A stretch of DNA of 17,270 nt from Parvicella sp041583015 (GTDB lineage Bacteria > Bacteroidota > Bacteroidia > Flavobacteriales_D > Parvicellaceae): contig JBFHGR010000077.1 of NCBI GenBank assembly GCA_041583015.1, positions 1 through 17,270 of the forward strand, in the 5' to 3' direction. Below are positions 6,950 through 16,026 of the stretch, piece by piece. The stretch's first letter is position 1. The number at the start of each line of letters is the position of its first letter. The translations under genes were made by a program, and so were the position numbers. The notes below the pieces were generated by a model. It was not told where the DNA came from and searched no databases. It saw only the letters and a list, made by a program, of their open reading frames with translations.

Positions 6950-7579
6950 TTGAAATCAAACCGAATTAAAATATCATTTTTGTTGACTTGCTTTTTAATA
7001 AGCAGTGTTTTTCTATTTTCGAGTTTTAAGCATGCAGAGAAACTCAAAATGAAAAAATTACCAGCGGTTTCACAATTCACTTTTGCATTTACACTACAAC
7101 CCTCTGCCAATTCAGGGTTAATTACTTATTGGTTAATAGGTATAAACAACAATAAGATTGTTCTTAAAAAGCCCTTAACAGAAACTAGTTTTATACGTCA
7201 AATGAAAGGAGAAGAATACTCCAAAGCTAATCCAGAAGGCAAAAACCTTTTTGAACAAATTCAATTAGACTCTTGCTTTTACAATTACATCAACAAAAAA
7301 ACAACTTGCCATCCATTGGCAATGTACAAATTAGACGATTTATGGACCTTGAGATACAAAAGAAACCCAGAATGTCCGGAAGGATGTATTGAAGCCGAAG
7401 GAATGCGTATAAACGGATTAGCAGCAAACAAAGCATACCCTTCATCGGCACAAATGGAAATATTAAGCCAATACAACGTATACCATCACACGGATTTCTT
7501 CTATGGTGAAAATATGCTTAAGATTTTTAATGATATTAACGATCCTACTTGGACTTCCACCTATGAAGCAGCAAAATAA
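6950..7579 (+). CDS. Secreted protein of unknown function with four Cys in the mature part
   Basis: The product is 209 residues. TTG at 6950 is chosen as start because the frame is closed just upstream (TAG at 6941), and because starting there gives a good signal peptide: basic MKSNRIK, then the hydrophobic stretch FLLTCFLISSVFLF at about 10-23. The next in-frame ATG (residue 34) would remove it. The mature part holds Cys109, Cys120, Cys142 and Cys146, the last two in NPECPEGC, so one or two disulfides are likely outside the cytoplasm. A conserved-looking block, DDLWTLRYKRNPE at 129-141, precedes them. I vaguely associate this pattern with uncharacterised Bacteroidota proteins, but no function is known. 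It ends 17 bases from the convergent priA stop. Confidence 0.7.
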   Translation: MKSNRIKISFLLTCFLISSVFLFSSFKHAEKLKMKKLPAVSQFTFAFTLQPSANSGLITYWLIGINNNKIVLKKPLTETSFIRQMKGEEYSKANPEGKNLFEQIQLDSCFYNYINKKTTCHPLAMYKLDDLWTLRYKRNPECPEGCIEAEGMRINGLAANKAYPSSAQMEILSQYNVYHHTDFFYGENMLKIFNDINDPTWTSTYEAAK

Positions 7580-7596
7580 GACTCCCTTCGGTTTTC

Positions 7597-10074
7597 TTAC
7601 ATTGGATCAACATCAATCTTCACTCGTGCTGATTTAAATTCTTTATCCATGGATAATTCAGCAATGCAATCAGACAAATATTCTTTTACTTTTTTGGCGG
7701 AAGCCGTCTTTTCAAACTTAATAGTAATCATTTTATTATAAAGATTTCTTATTCTCTTTATAGATCCGTATTCTGGACCAAGAACACGATTCCCCAATTT
7801 TTCCCTAAGTTTAAGCGCCAACTTCAAACTCGCTTTATCCACATATGCTTCATCTCTATGTCTAATCGTCAAACGAATCATCCTAAAAAATGGCGGATAT
7901 TGATAGTTCTTTCTCTCATACAACTCCTGCTTATACATTCCTTCATAGTCATTGTGCATGACTTTCTGAATCACCCAATGATTGGGGTCATAAGTTTGAA
8001 TGATAACCTTACCTCTTTTGTGCTTTCGCCCTGCTCTCCCACTTACTTGCGACATCAACTGATACGCACGTTCAAATGCTCTAAAATCAGGATAAAACAA
8101 TAAATCATCAGCATTTAGAATTCCAACTAATGATACATTATCAAAGTCCAAACCCTTTGTAACCATCTGAGTTCCAACAAGAATATCTACTTTCCGTTGT
8201 TCAAAATCATCAATTATGTTTTGGTAAGCATATTTACTCCTTGTGGTGTCTAAGTCCATTCTTTGCACACGCACATGACTCCCCATATGGATTTCTATTT
8301 CTTCTTCAATCTTCTCCGTACCAATTCCTATCATTTGCAAATCCACACTACCACATGCCGAGCACCTATTAGGCGGCTTCATTGTAAATCCACAATAATG
8401 ACAATTCAGCATGTGCTCATATTTATGATAATGAAGACTCACATCACATCTTGTACATTGTGGAGTATGATTACACATTTCACAAACCCATCTTGGTGCA
8501 TATCCTCTCCTATTTTGAAAAAGAATAATCTGTTCTCCCTTTTTGATAGCCTCATGCATATGATCCAGTAAAAATTTGGAAAATATACCATGCAACTTGT
8601 TCTTAGCCTTAGCCTCTTTTAAATCTGCTGTTTGAATTTCAGGCATTTGTAACCCTCCAAACCTTTCCTTCATGGACACCAAACCAAACACGCCTTTTTC
8701 AGCATTCAGCATACTATCAATGGACGGAGTTGCTGTACCTAATAAAATCTTTGCCCCGAATTGCTTTGCCAAAATAAAAGCAGCATCTCTAGCATGATAT
8801 CTTGGCGCAGGGTCATGCTGTTTGTAGGATGACTCATGTTCCTCATCTACAATGATGAGTCCTAACTTTTTAAAAGGCAAAAATATAGCACTCCTCGCTC
8901 CGAGAATAACATCGTACTTATTAAATTTATCAGACAAAACATCATTCCATATTTCAACCCTTTCATTCGGTGAAAACTTAGAATGATACACTCCTATTTT
9001 AGTTCCAAAATACTTCCTTAACCTACTTATAATCTGAGTAGTAAGCGCAATCTCCGGAAGTAAATATAAAACTTTATTTCCTTTTGCTATTTGCTCTTCT
9101 ATTAACCTTACAAAAACTTCTGTTTTACCACTTCCAGTCACCCCATGCAACAAGCAAACATCTTTCTCTTCAAACGATTGGTTGATTTCAGAAATCGCCT
9201 TTTCTTGCCCTTCTGAAAGTTTTTTTGAAGACTCAATCTGCAAGTTATTCAGCGTCAACCTTCCCACCTCTACAGCAACCTCTTTTAAAATAGATTTCTC
9301 ATAAAGAGAATTCAAAATACCATGAGAAGCCTTTGCTTCTTCCAATAACACACTTTTAAGCACGGGAATTGGTAATTCATAATGATTACTCAACTTAAGA
9401 AATGTCATCAAAACCTCTTGCTGCTTTGGCGACCGTTTCAAATTTTCAAAAGTTTGCTGCAAAGAATTTTCAGAACCAAGATGAGACTCCAACTGCACAT
9501 ACTTATCTATCTTAGGCTTATACAACTCCTTCAACTCCTCCTCCAACACCACCAACCCCTTATCTATCATTCTTTTAACAATAGGGTAAACGGTTTTTCT
9601 ATCTAAAATATCTCCAATCTCTTTTAAATCAAGCACCCCCCTAACCTCTAATGCATCCACGATAAACACTTCTTGATCCTCCAACCGCACCTTAGAAAGG
9701 TCAATTTCTTGATTTAGCAACACTTTGGTCTCACTCTGCAACTTAAACCTACTCGGCAACGCAGCAATCATCACCTCTCCAATATTCGCCATATAATAAG
9801 ACGCCATCCATTCCCATAACTTAAACTGATTCTCAGTCACAACTGGGCGCTCATCAAGGATAAAATCCAGATATTTAGTTTGATATGTCGGCACCGTTTC
9901 ATGAACAGTACGAACTAGCGCTGTCACCAATTTTGACTTACCAAACGGCACAATGATTCTTTGCCCCACTTTGATATAATCATTCAATTGATAAGGCACT
10001 CTATAAGAATAGAAATTAGGCAATGCCAAAGGCAAAACCACATCTACAAATAATGTTTTTCTCTCTTCGCTCAA
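7597..10074 (-). CDS. priA: Primosomal protein N' (replication restart helicase PriA)
   Basis: PriA is a superfamily 2 3'-to-5' DNA helicase that recognises abandoned replication forks and reloads the replisome. The 825 residues show the N-terminal 3'-DNA-binding domain (about 7-105), a winged-helix region, Walker A GVTGSGKTEV at 311-320 (Lys317), the DEEH box at 410-413, TATPS at 447-451, eight zinc-binding Cys (531, 534, 540, 543, 558, 561, 571, 574), GTQMVTKGLDF at 634-644, and QVSGRAGR at 676-683. All key residues are present, so it should be an active helicase. The start is TTG (10072-10074): the conserved N terminus (TLFVDVVLPLALPNFYSY) begins at residue 7 and no ATG lies close by. It starts 3 bases after the pfkA stop and is therefore co-transcribed with pfkA. 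Confidence 0.96.
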   Translation of the reverse strand: MSEERKTLFVDVVLPLALPNFYSYRVPYQLNDYIKVGQRIIVPFGKSKLVTALVRTVHETVPTYQTKYLDFILDERPVVTENQFKLWEWMASYYMANIGEVMIAALPSRFKLQSETKVLLNQEIDLSKVRLEDQEVFIVDALEVRGVLDLKEIGDILDRKTVYPIVKRMIDKGLVVLEEELKELYKPKIDKYVQLESHLGSENSLQQTFENLKRSPKQQEVLMTFLKLSNHYELPIPVLKSVLLEEAKASHGILNSLYEKSILKEVAVEVGRLTLNNLQIESSKKLSEGQEKAISEINQSFEEKDVCLLHGVTGSGKTEVFVRLIEEQIAKGNKVLYLLPEIALTTQIISRLRKYFGTKIGVYHSKFSPNERVEIWNDVLSDKFNKYDVILGARSAIFLPFKKLGLIIVDEEHESSYKQHDPAPRYHARDAAFILAKQFGAKILLGTATPSIDSMLNAEKGVFGLVSMKERFGGLQMPEIQTADLKEAKAKNKLHGIFSKFLLDHMHEAIKKGEQIILFQNRRGYAPRWVCEMCNHTPQCTRCDVSLHYHKYEHMLNCHYCGFTMKPPNRCSACGSVDLQMIGIGTEKIEEEIEIHMGSHVRVQRMDLDTTRSKYAYQNIIDDFEQRKVDILVGTQMVTKGLDFDNVSLVGILNADDLLFYPDFRAFERAYQLMSQVSGRAGRKHKRGKVIIQTYDPNHWVIQKVMHNDYEGMYKQELYERKNYQYPPFFRMIRLTIRHRDEAYVDKASLKLALKLREKLGNRVLGPEYGSIKRIRNLYNKMITIKFEKTASAKKVKEYLSDCIAELSMDKEFKSARVKIDVDPM

Positions 10075-10077
10075 ACC

Positions 10078-11043
10078 CTACACAGAAAGCATTTCTGCTA
10101 ATTTTAATAAATTCTCATCCACATCTTGATGATGCTTGATTGCCTTTTCAAAAGGCACGTGAACCACTTTCTTATCTCGCATCCCAATCATTATACCCGA
10201 CTTTCCATCTAGCAATGCCTCTATCGCTCCTGCACCAAGAAAACTAGCCAACACCCTATCCATGGCACTTGGATTTCCACCTCGTTGAATATGCCCCAAC
10301 TTCGTTACTTTCACATCAAAATTTGAATACTTTTCCTGAATAGCAGCAGCCACTTTTTCCGCCCCACCAAAATCATCACCTTCTGCTACAATAACTATTG
10401 CCGACTGCTTAGAACCTCTCCTCACCTCTAAGCGCTTGAGCAACCTATCAATATACGTTTTAGTTTCTGGTATCAATATAGCTTCCGCTCCTGCAGCAAT
10501 ACCGCTTCTCAACGCAATAAAACCAGCATCCCGCCCCATAACCTCCACAACAAACACACGATCGTGACTCATTGCAGTATCTCTAATCTTATCCACAGCC
10601 TCAACTACGGTATTTATTGCAGTATCATATCCTATTGTAAAATCAGTCCCATACAAATCATTATCAATTGTACCAGGCATCCCCACAACAGGAAATCCAT
10701 GTTCGCTCGAGAACAACTTAGCACCTGTAAAAGAACCATCACCACCAATCACTACCAAAGCATCTACATTGTTATTTTTCAAGTTCTCATATGCCAAAGC
10801 ACGGTTTTCAACTTCAAAAAACCGCTTACTTCTAGCCGTCTTTAAAATAGTACCTCCTCGCTGTATAATTTGCCCGACTGAGGACACAGTAAGTTCTACA
10901 AAATCATTATCAAGAATACCTTCAAATCCCCTGTAATAACCACACACCTCAATACCACTATTGACAGCAGTTCTCACTACGGCTCTTACACAAGCATTCA
11001 TCCCTGGAGCATCTCCACCTGAAGTAATTAAAGCAATTTTCAT
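10078..11043 (-). CDS. pfkA: ATP-dependent 6-phosphofructokinase
   Basis: This enzyme phosphorylates fructose 6-phosphate to fructose 1,6-bisphosphate in glycolysis. The 321 residues match the bacterial PfkA length. Motifs in order: SGGDAPGMNA at 8-17 (ATP site), GGDGSFTGA at 100-108, PGTIDND at 123-129 with catalytic Asp127, MGRDAGF at 169-175, EGDDFGGA at 221-228, and GHIQRGGNPSAMDR at 250-263. Gly103 in GGDGS and Gly124 in PGTIDND are the residues typical of ATP use. PPi-dependent enzymes carry Asp and Lys there. It is the first gene of a two-gene operon with priA. Confidence 0.96.
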   Translation of the reverse strand: MKIALITSGGDAPGMNACVRAVVRTAVNSGIEVCGYYRGFEGILDNDFVELTVSSVGQIIQRGGTILKTARSKRFFEVENRALAYENLKNNNVDALVVIGGDGSFTGAKLFSSEHGFPVVGMPGTIDNDLYGTDFTIGYDTAINTVVEAVDKIRDTAMSHDRVFVVEVMGRDAGFIALRSGIAAGAEAILIPETKTYIDRLLKRLEVRRGSKQSAIVIVAEGDDFGGAEKVAAAIQEKYSNFDVKVTKLGHIQRGGNPSAMDRVLASFLGAGAIEALLDGKSGIMIGMRDKKVVHVPFEKAIKHHQDVDENLLKLAEMLSV

Positions 11044-11129
11044 TATATTTTATTATATTAATAACCAGACGCTTAAACAACATTAACTAAACCTTTTCAA
11101 CAACCTTCATTAATCAGATTACCAAAATT

Positions 11130-11162
11130 CAAATTTACAATTTCTAACCCATTATATGCAAC
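11130..11162 (-). promoter_or_regulatory. Putative promoter of pfkA-priA
   Basis: On the minus strand GTTG (11162-11159), 21 bases, then TAAATTTG (11137-11130) matches the Bacteroidota consensus with a perfect -7 box and the TTG core of the -33 box. The implied leader is about 80 bases. Confidence 0.45.
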
Positions 11163-11208
11163 TAATACACCGATAAGTTCAAAAAGTTATTAAAACAATC
11201 CAATTTCA

Positions 11209-11240
11209 TTTGGTCAATTCTCCTTAAATTACTTTCTTTG
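11209..11240 (+). promoter_or_regulatory. Putative promoter of the lipoprotein/ABC operon
   Basis: TTTG (11209-11212), 20 bases, then TTTCTTTG (11233-11240) fits the Bacteroidota consensus with one mismatch in the -7 box (T for A at its second base). Transcription would start near 11247, inside the palindrome at 11246-11259. Confidence 0.4.
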
Positions 11241-11245
11241 ACTTC

Positions 11246-11259
11246 TTAATTGCAATTAA
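11246..11259. promoter_or_regulatory. Perfect 14-bp palindrome, operator-like
   Basis: TTAATTGCAATTAA is its own reverse complement and overlaps a second palindrome, CAATTAATTG (11253-11262). The pair lies just after the putative -7 box and 13-29 bases before the ATG at 11275, a position suited to a repressor site. It could also be a chance product of AT-rich sequence. Confidence 0.35.
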
Positions 11260-11274
11260 TTGTAAAATACAACT

Positions 11275-12186
11275 ATGAAAAGAAATTTTAGAAACTTAAG
11301 AACACTATCCATTGTTCTTGGTGGATTAGCGATAGTAAGTTGTGGTGATGCTAAAACTGATGAAGCAGTCGTAGGAACAGACAAACCGCTTATCGCTCAG
11401 GTAGACTCAAACCAAACTGTAGGAATTGTTAGTATTGGCGGACAAGTTTTTGTGATTCCATCCCCTATTCAAACGGCAGATTTAATCTCAAAATCAAATG
11501 CTCCTTTCAATACAGACCTGTTAAATCCAACTGACAACTCGGTTAATTACACAAACAACTTCAGAAAAGCCTTAAACATGGGAATCTATGGTGCAGACCT
11601 AGGTTACTTGGCTGTTTATAACGCTACCGACAAGACAACCTCTTATTTAAAGGCTGTTAGAGGATTAGCCAATGATATTGGCTTAGGAACTGCTTTCAAT
11701 GACGAATTAGCCAATAAGATTTCTGAAAGTTTAGGTGATGAAAGTAAAATGCTTTCATTAGTTTCTGAGGCATACAAAACTGCTGATGACTACTTAAAAG
11801 AAAATAAGAAAGATGATGTCGCTTCTTTAGTAATCGTTGGAGGATGGATTGAATCCTTCCATTTTGCATGTGCCGCAGCTGTTGCAACTGGAAACTCAGA
11901 ATTAATAGAACGTGTTGCTGATCAAAAGAGTGTTTTAAAAACAATCTTAGCCATGCTTAAGCAATATAGAGACAATGAAGAGTATGACGATTTAGCAATC
12001 GAGTTAGAAGATCTAAACACTTTGTTTAACGACATTACTTACACATACGAATTTGTAGATCCAGTTACTAACGAATCTGAAAAAGTGACAAAAATCTCAT
12101 GTAAGCATAATGTTTCAATTACTGAAGCTCAAGTAAAAGAGATTAGTGAAATGGTAAAATCAATTAGAAACGAAATAATAGGATAA
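11275..12186 (+). CDS. Lipoprotein of unknown function
   Basis: The 303-residue product begins with a lipoprotein signal: basic MKRNFRNLR, hydrophobic LSIVLGGLAIV, then a lipobox ending at Cys23 (IVSCGD). It should be lipid-anchored in the envelope. The mature part has a short polar linker and then, from about residue 92, a mainly helical domain with conserved-looking blocks MGIYGADLGYLAVYN at 102-116 and VIVGGWIESFHFACAAA at 187-202. The C terminus (about 275-303) is a helix. I recognise no characterised family. It is the first gene of a plus-strand series, with 4 bases to the next gene and 507 bases (filled by that gene) to the ABC transporter, so it may be an accessory or receptor lipoprotein for that system. 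Confidence 0.8.
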   Translation: MKRNFRNLRTLSIVLGGLAIVSCGDAKTDEAVVGTDKPLIAQVDSNQTVGIVSIGGQVFVIPSPIQTADLISKSNAPFNTDLLNPTDNSVNYTNNFRKALNMGIYGADLGYLAVYNATDKTTSYLKAVRGLANDIGLGTAFNDELANKISESLGDESKMLSLVSEAYKTADDYLKENKKDDVASLVIVGGWIESFHFACAAAVATGNSELIERVADQKSVLKTILAMLKQYRDNEEYDDLAIELEDLNTLFNDITYTYEFVDPVTNESEKVTKISCKHNVSITEAQVKEISEMVKSIRNEIIG

Positions 12187-12190
12187 TCAT

Positions 12191-12646
12191 ATGAAATTAG
12201 TAAAGATATTAGCATTAGTCCTTACAATAGGTAGTTTTAGTAGCGTATATTCACAATTGACTTGTGATTCTATTGCATCATTGACTAACTCCTACTTACA
12301 CACAGAAAATGACAATCTAAAAGGAAGAATGTTCATCAGTGATGGACAGGTTTATAGAGCATTTTTAGATGAGGATCAGACAGCGGAATTTGCCGTTACT
12401 TTTTACGGAAATTCAACTTATAGAATTGCAAGTAGCGCAGGAAATGAGGATAACTTCGTTATTTATGAAGTTTATGACAAAGACAGAAACCTATTGTTTT
12501 CAAACTATGAACATGCCAATGCACCATATTGGGATTTTGAAATTGAAAACACCATTGATTGTACCATTGAAGTTAGACTTGACTTGAACAAGAAACTTTC
12601 TGGTTGTGTAAGAATGATGATAGGCTTTGAAAGAGCCTTGAACTAA
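12191..12646 (+). CDS. Small secreted beta-rich protein of unknown function
   Basis: This 151-residue protein has a signal peptide (MKLVKILALVLTIGSFSSVYS) with likely signal peptidase I cleavage after residue 21. The mature domain of about 130 residues alternates short hydrophobic and polar strands (FISDGQVYRAFL, AEFAVTFYGNSTYRI, FVIYEVYDKDRNLLFSN, YWDFEI, CTIEVRLDL), which suggests a beta sandwich. It has three Cys (25, 124, 139), so one disulfide is possible. The pattern recalls uncharacterised proteins found in Flavobacteriia next to similar transporters, but no function is known to me. The gene starts 4 bases after the lipoprotein stop and ends 47 bases before the ABC transporter start, so co-transcription is likely. 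Confidence 0.75.
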   Translation: MKLVKILALVLTIGSFSSVYSQLTCDSIASLTNSYLHTENDNLKGRMFISDGQVYRAFLDEDQTAEFAVTFYGNSTYRIASSAGNEDNFVIYEVYDKDRNLLFSNYEHANAPYWDFEIENTIDCTIEVRLDLNKKLSGCVRMMIGFERALN

Positions 12647-12693
12647 TTAATTTTCCGCAAATATTAAATAACCCCTTTTTATAACACCCAAGA

Positions 12694-15600
12694 ATGAGCG
12701 AAAGGATACTCCAGGCATTAATGCAACTTTTTGCAATTATTGCAAAAGTAGAAATAAGTGAAGAAACGAATGAGTTCAAATTGGACGCTGGTGGACGTAC
12801 TATTGTGGACATGTTCCTTCGTCAGGAGTTGAACCAAGAATTGGTAAAAGAATATCTTGAGTTATTTGATAGTTATTTAGAAACTCACCAGGGGAAACTA
12901 AAAAGAAGAAAGAGTGCTAGAAAAAGTACATCTGTAAACTCTGTAAAGGTCCTAAAGATTTGTACTCAAATCAATGAGGAATTAACGCAAAGACAAAAGG
13001 TTATTGTATTAATTCGTATTCTTGAATTCATCTTTGCCAATGAAGAGATATCTGATCAAGAATATGAATTCGCAGAAACGGTTGCTGACACATTTAATAT
13101 TTCAAGAGAAGAATTTAATCTTTGTTTAGATTTTGTGAAAGCTGAAGCGAGTGACAGAATTGATTCTCCTCACTATCTTGTTGCTGATACAAATGAAGAA
13201 AACACTTACGAGCAATCAGAGCATATATATTGTGAATCGTTAGTTGGATTTCTTAGAGTAGTACAAATTGCTTCAATTAACACTTATTTTGTTAAGTACT
13301 ATGGAGATCATCAACTGTACTTAAATGGACAGATTTTAACTCAGGATAGAGTTCACATCTTAAACCAAGGGTCATCTATACGAAGTCCAAAGGTTAAACC
13401 TATTTACTACAGTGATATAATTGGTCAATATCTTAGTGATGAAACTACCAAGAAAATTGTTTTCCATATTGACAAAATTCAATACCACTTTAAAGGAGGT
13501 AAAATTGGTCTTCACAACTTTGAAGCTGTAGAAGAGTCTGGAAAGTTGATTGGAATCATGGGGGGTTCAGGAGCAGGAAAATCTACCCTGCTTAATGTTT
13601 TAAATGGAAACTACACTCCTTCTGTAGGTAAAATCACCATCAACGGAATAGACTTACACAAAGAGAAAAAGAAATTAGAAGGGGTAATTGGTTTTGTTCC
13701 ACAAGATGACTTATTGATTGAAGAATTAACAGTTTTTGAAAACTTATTCTACAATGCCAAACTTTGTTTTGGAAATTACACTGACCTTCAAATTACAAAA
13801 TTAGTTTCAAGAACGCTAGATTCAATTGGGTTATACGAAGCGAAAGATTTGAAAGTAGGTTCTCCGCTAGAGAAAACTATTTCCGGAGGACAAAGAAAAC
13901 GTCTTAACATTGCTTTGGAACTTATTAGAGAGCCTGCTGTAATGTTTGTGGACGAACCAACTTCAGGATTATCTTCTAGAGATTCTGAGAACATCATGGA
14001 CCTTCTTAAAGAATTGGCCCTAAAAGGTAAATTGATTTTTGTAGTAATTCACCAGCCATCTTCAGACATTTTTAAGATGTTTGACAAATTAACCATTCTA
14101 GATGTTGGAGGATACCCTATCTATAATGACAATCCAGTTGATGCTGTAATTTACTTTAAGAAATTAGTAAATCACGTTAATGCTGATGAAAGTGAATGTA
14201 TCACCTGTGGTAACGTAAATCCAGAACAAATATTCAACATTATTGAAAGTAAAGTTGTCGATGAATTTGGAAACCTTACCCCCAACAGGAAAACATCTCC
14301 AAAAGAATGGAATAGAAACTATATTGAGCACAAAAAGAATCAGGAAACAAAAGCAATACCTGCTACGGAGATTCCAGATAGTATATTCAAGATTCCTGGT
14401 AAACTCAAACAACTAGTTATTTTCTTTAAAAGAGACTTCTTAAGTAAATTGACCAATACTCAGTATATGGCCATTACGTTGTTTGAAGCTCCCGCCCTAG
14501 CACTTATTCTAGCTTTCTTCATGAAATTTATCGCTACAGGTGATGGAGGTCAAGCAGAATACTCTTTTTATACTAGTGAAAATTTACCTCAATATCTTTT
14601 CATATCTGTAATAGTTGCTCTGTTTATTGGTCTTACAACCAGTGCTGAGGAAATTATTGGCAACCTTAAAATCTTAAAAAGAGAGAAGTTTCTTAACTTA
14701 AGTAAAGGCAGTTACTTATTCAGCAAGATTGCTTTGATGTTTATGATTTCTGCTATTCAAGCATTCTTTTACACTATAGTAGGAAACTGGATTTTAGAAA
14801 TTGAAGGAATGAATTTCTCCTATTGGTTAATTCTATTCTCTACCTCATGTTTTGCTAATTTATTAGGTCTTAATATATCCGCTAGTTTTAACTCGGTAAA
14901 AGTTATATACATATTAATTCCAATTCTGATTATTCCTCAATTACTCTTCTCTGGAATAATTGTTCAGTTTGATAAATTGAACCCAATGTTTGCTTCTAAG
15001 TCACACGTTCCTGCAATTGGAAATGTTATGGCTTCTAGATGGGCATATGAGGCGCTATCTGTAACTCAATTTAAAGACAACGAATTTGAAAAAAACTTTT
15101 TTGCAGTAGATCAAAAAATGTCATTTGCCAATTGGAAAAAAGACCAATGGGTAAGTAATATGCAAGGTAAAATAAAGGATGCGTTGCGCTATGTAGAAGA
15201 AACTGATGAAGTAGTTCTTAAAGAGAAAAAATCTCAAACAGAATTACAACTTCATATAGTTACTAATGAGATTGAGAAAGAGCTTAGATACCTTAATAAT
15301 GATTTAAAATCTAAAGGTATTTCTGAAACCGCTGAGTCGTACTACCCTAATTTAACTGCAGCAGTTGAGAATTTATCAATTGAAAAGTTTGATCAGGCTT
15401 CAGCAGATGAAATACTAGCATTTTTAGAACAGTCAAAGCAGATGTACATGAATGAATACAATTCTGTACAAAAAATTAAGGATAGTATAGAACAGGTGTT
15501 TACAAAGCCAAATGATGAATTTATGGCTATTCTAGATCAGCATAAAGAGGCTGGTACGCTTTCCGCTAAGAATCATAAAAAGGCTAGAAAATTCATGAGT

Positions 15601-16014
15601 AAACTTTTGGATATTTCTTACTTGAACTTCCGTGGGAAATACAAAAACAAAGCGCTAGAAGATTTTGTTACTAACGCCAACTCACTACAATTCACTGATG
15701 AAAATGATGATAATATCATTCAAAAGAAAGATCCAATTTATTTAAATCCATATGACAACGATGGTTTTAAGTCTCATTTTTATGCTCCCAAAAAGAGAAT
15801 ATTTGGTACATACATTGACACTTTCTGGGCTAACTTAATGGTTATATGGTCTATGACTATATTCCTTACACTTACACTTTTTGCTGATGCATTCAAAAAA
15901 CTTCTTGACCTATTTGGACGAATAGGAGAATTAATGCCTAAGAAAAAAATGAAGAAAAAAGAGTCTAAAAAATTAGCCCTTGCTATAGAAAAAGATCCTT
16001 TGAAAGAGGCTTAA
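12694..16014 (+). CDS. ABCG-like transporter fusion with N-terminal TerB-like domain and large extracytoplasmic loop
   Basis: This 1106-residue protein combines ATPase and permease in the order typical of ABCG half-transporters. Residues about 5-150 are helical and acidic and resemble a TerB-type domain. Residues about 178-250 form a small beta-rich region before the ATPase. The nucleotide-binding domain (about 255-490) has Walker A GGSGAGKS at 290-297, Q-loop Gln337, signature ISGGQ at 396-400, Walker B VMFVDE at 416-421 and H-loop His453, so it should hydrolyse ATP. A CxxC pair (Cys502, Cys505) follows. Predicted membrane segments lie near 592-613, 632-650, 675-700, 708-732, 735-758 and 1042-1066. 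Between the last two is an insert of about 280 residues, partly coiled coil (about 840-935). The C terminus is Lys-rich and cytoplasmic. The substrate is unknown, and export is inferred from the ABCG order. Confidence 0.88.
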   Translation: MSERILQALMQLFAIIAKVEISEETNEFKLDAGGRTIVDMFLRQELNQELVKEYLELFDSYLETHQGKLKRRKSARKSTSVNSVKVLKICTQINEELTQRQKVIVLIRILEFIFANEEISDQEYEFAETVADTFNISREEFNLCLDFVKAEASDRIDSPHYLVADTNEENTYEQSEHIYCESLVGFLRVVQIASINTYFVKYYGDHQLYLNGQILTQDRVHILNQGSSIRSPKVKPIYYSDIIGQYLSDETTKKIVFHIDKIQYHFKGGKIGLHNFEAVEESGKLIGIMGGSGAGKSTLLNVLNGNYTPSVGKITINGIDLHKEKKKLEGVIGFVPQDDLLIEELTVFENLFYNAKLCFGNYTDLQITKLVSRTLDSIGLYEAKDLKVGSPLEKTISGGQRKRLNIALELIREPAVMFVDEPTSGLSSRDSENIMDLLKELALKGKLIFVVIHQPSSDIFKMFDKLTILDVGGYPIYNDNPVDAVIYFKKLVNHVNADESECITCGNVNPEQIFNIIESKVVDEFGNLTPNRKTSPKEWNRNYIEHKKNQETKAIPATEIPDSIFKIPGKLKQLVIFFKRDFLSKLTNTQYMAITLFEAPALALILAFFMKFIATGDGGQAEYSFYTSENLPQYLFISVIVALFIGLTTSAEEIIGNLKILKREKFLNLSKGSYLFSKIALMFMISAIQAFFYTIVGNWILEIEGMNFSYWLILFSTSCFANLLGLNISASFNSVKVIYILIPILIIPQLLFSGIIVQFDKLNPMFASKSHVPAIGNVMASRWAYEALSVTQFKDNEFEKNFFAVDQKMSFANWKKDQWVSNMQGKIKDALRYVEETDEVVLKEKKSQTELQLHIVTNEIEKELRYLNNDLKSKGISETAESYYPNLTAAVENLSIEKFDQASADEILAFLEQSKQMYMNEYNSVQKIKDSIEQVFTKPNDEFMAILDQHKEAGTLSAKNHKKARKFMSKLLDISYLNFRGKYKNKALEDFVTNANSLQFTDENDDNIIQKKDPIYLNPYDNDGFKSHFYAPKKRIFGTYIDTFWANLMVIWSMTIFLTLTLFADAFKKLLDLFGRIGELMPKKKMKKKESKKLALAIEKDPLKEA

Positions 16015-16026
16015 CAAAATTTACTT

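Noticed and set aside
6907..7110. Minus-strand frame overlapping the signal peptide of the secreted protein
   Set aside because: It has no domain and no signal, and it overlaps a better supported gene.
8263..8571. 102-residue plus-strand open frame inside priA
   Set aside because: It is antisense to the conserved PriA zinc-binding region; its His/Thr-rich composition is a by-product of the opposite strand.
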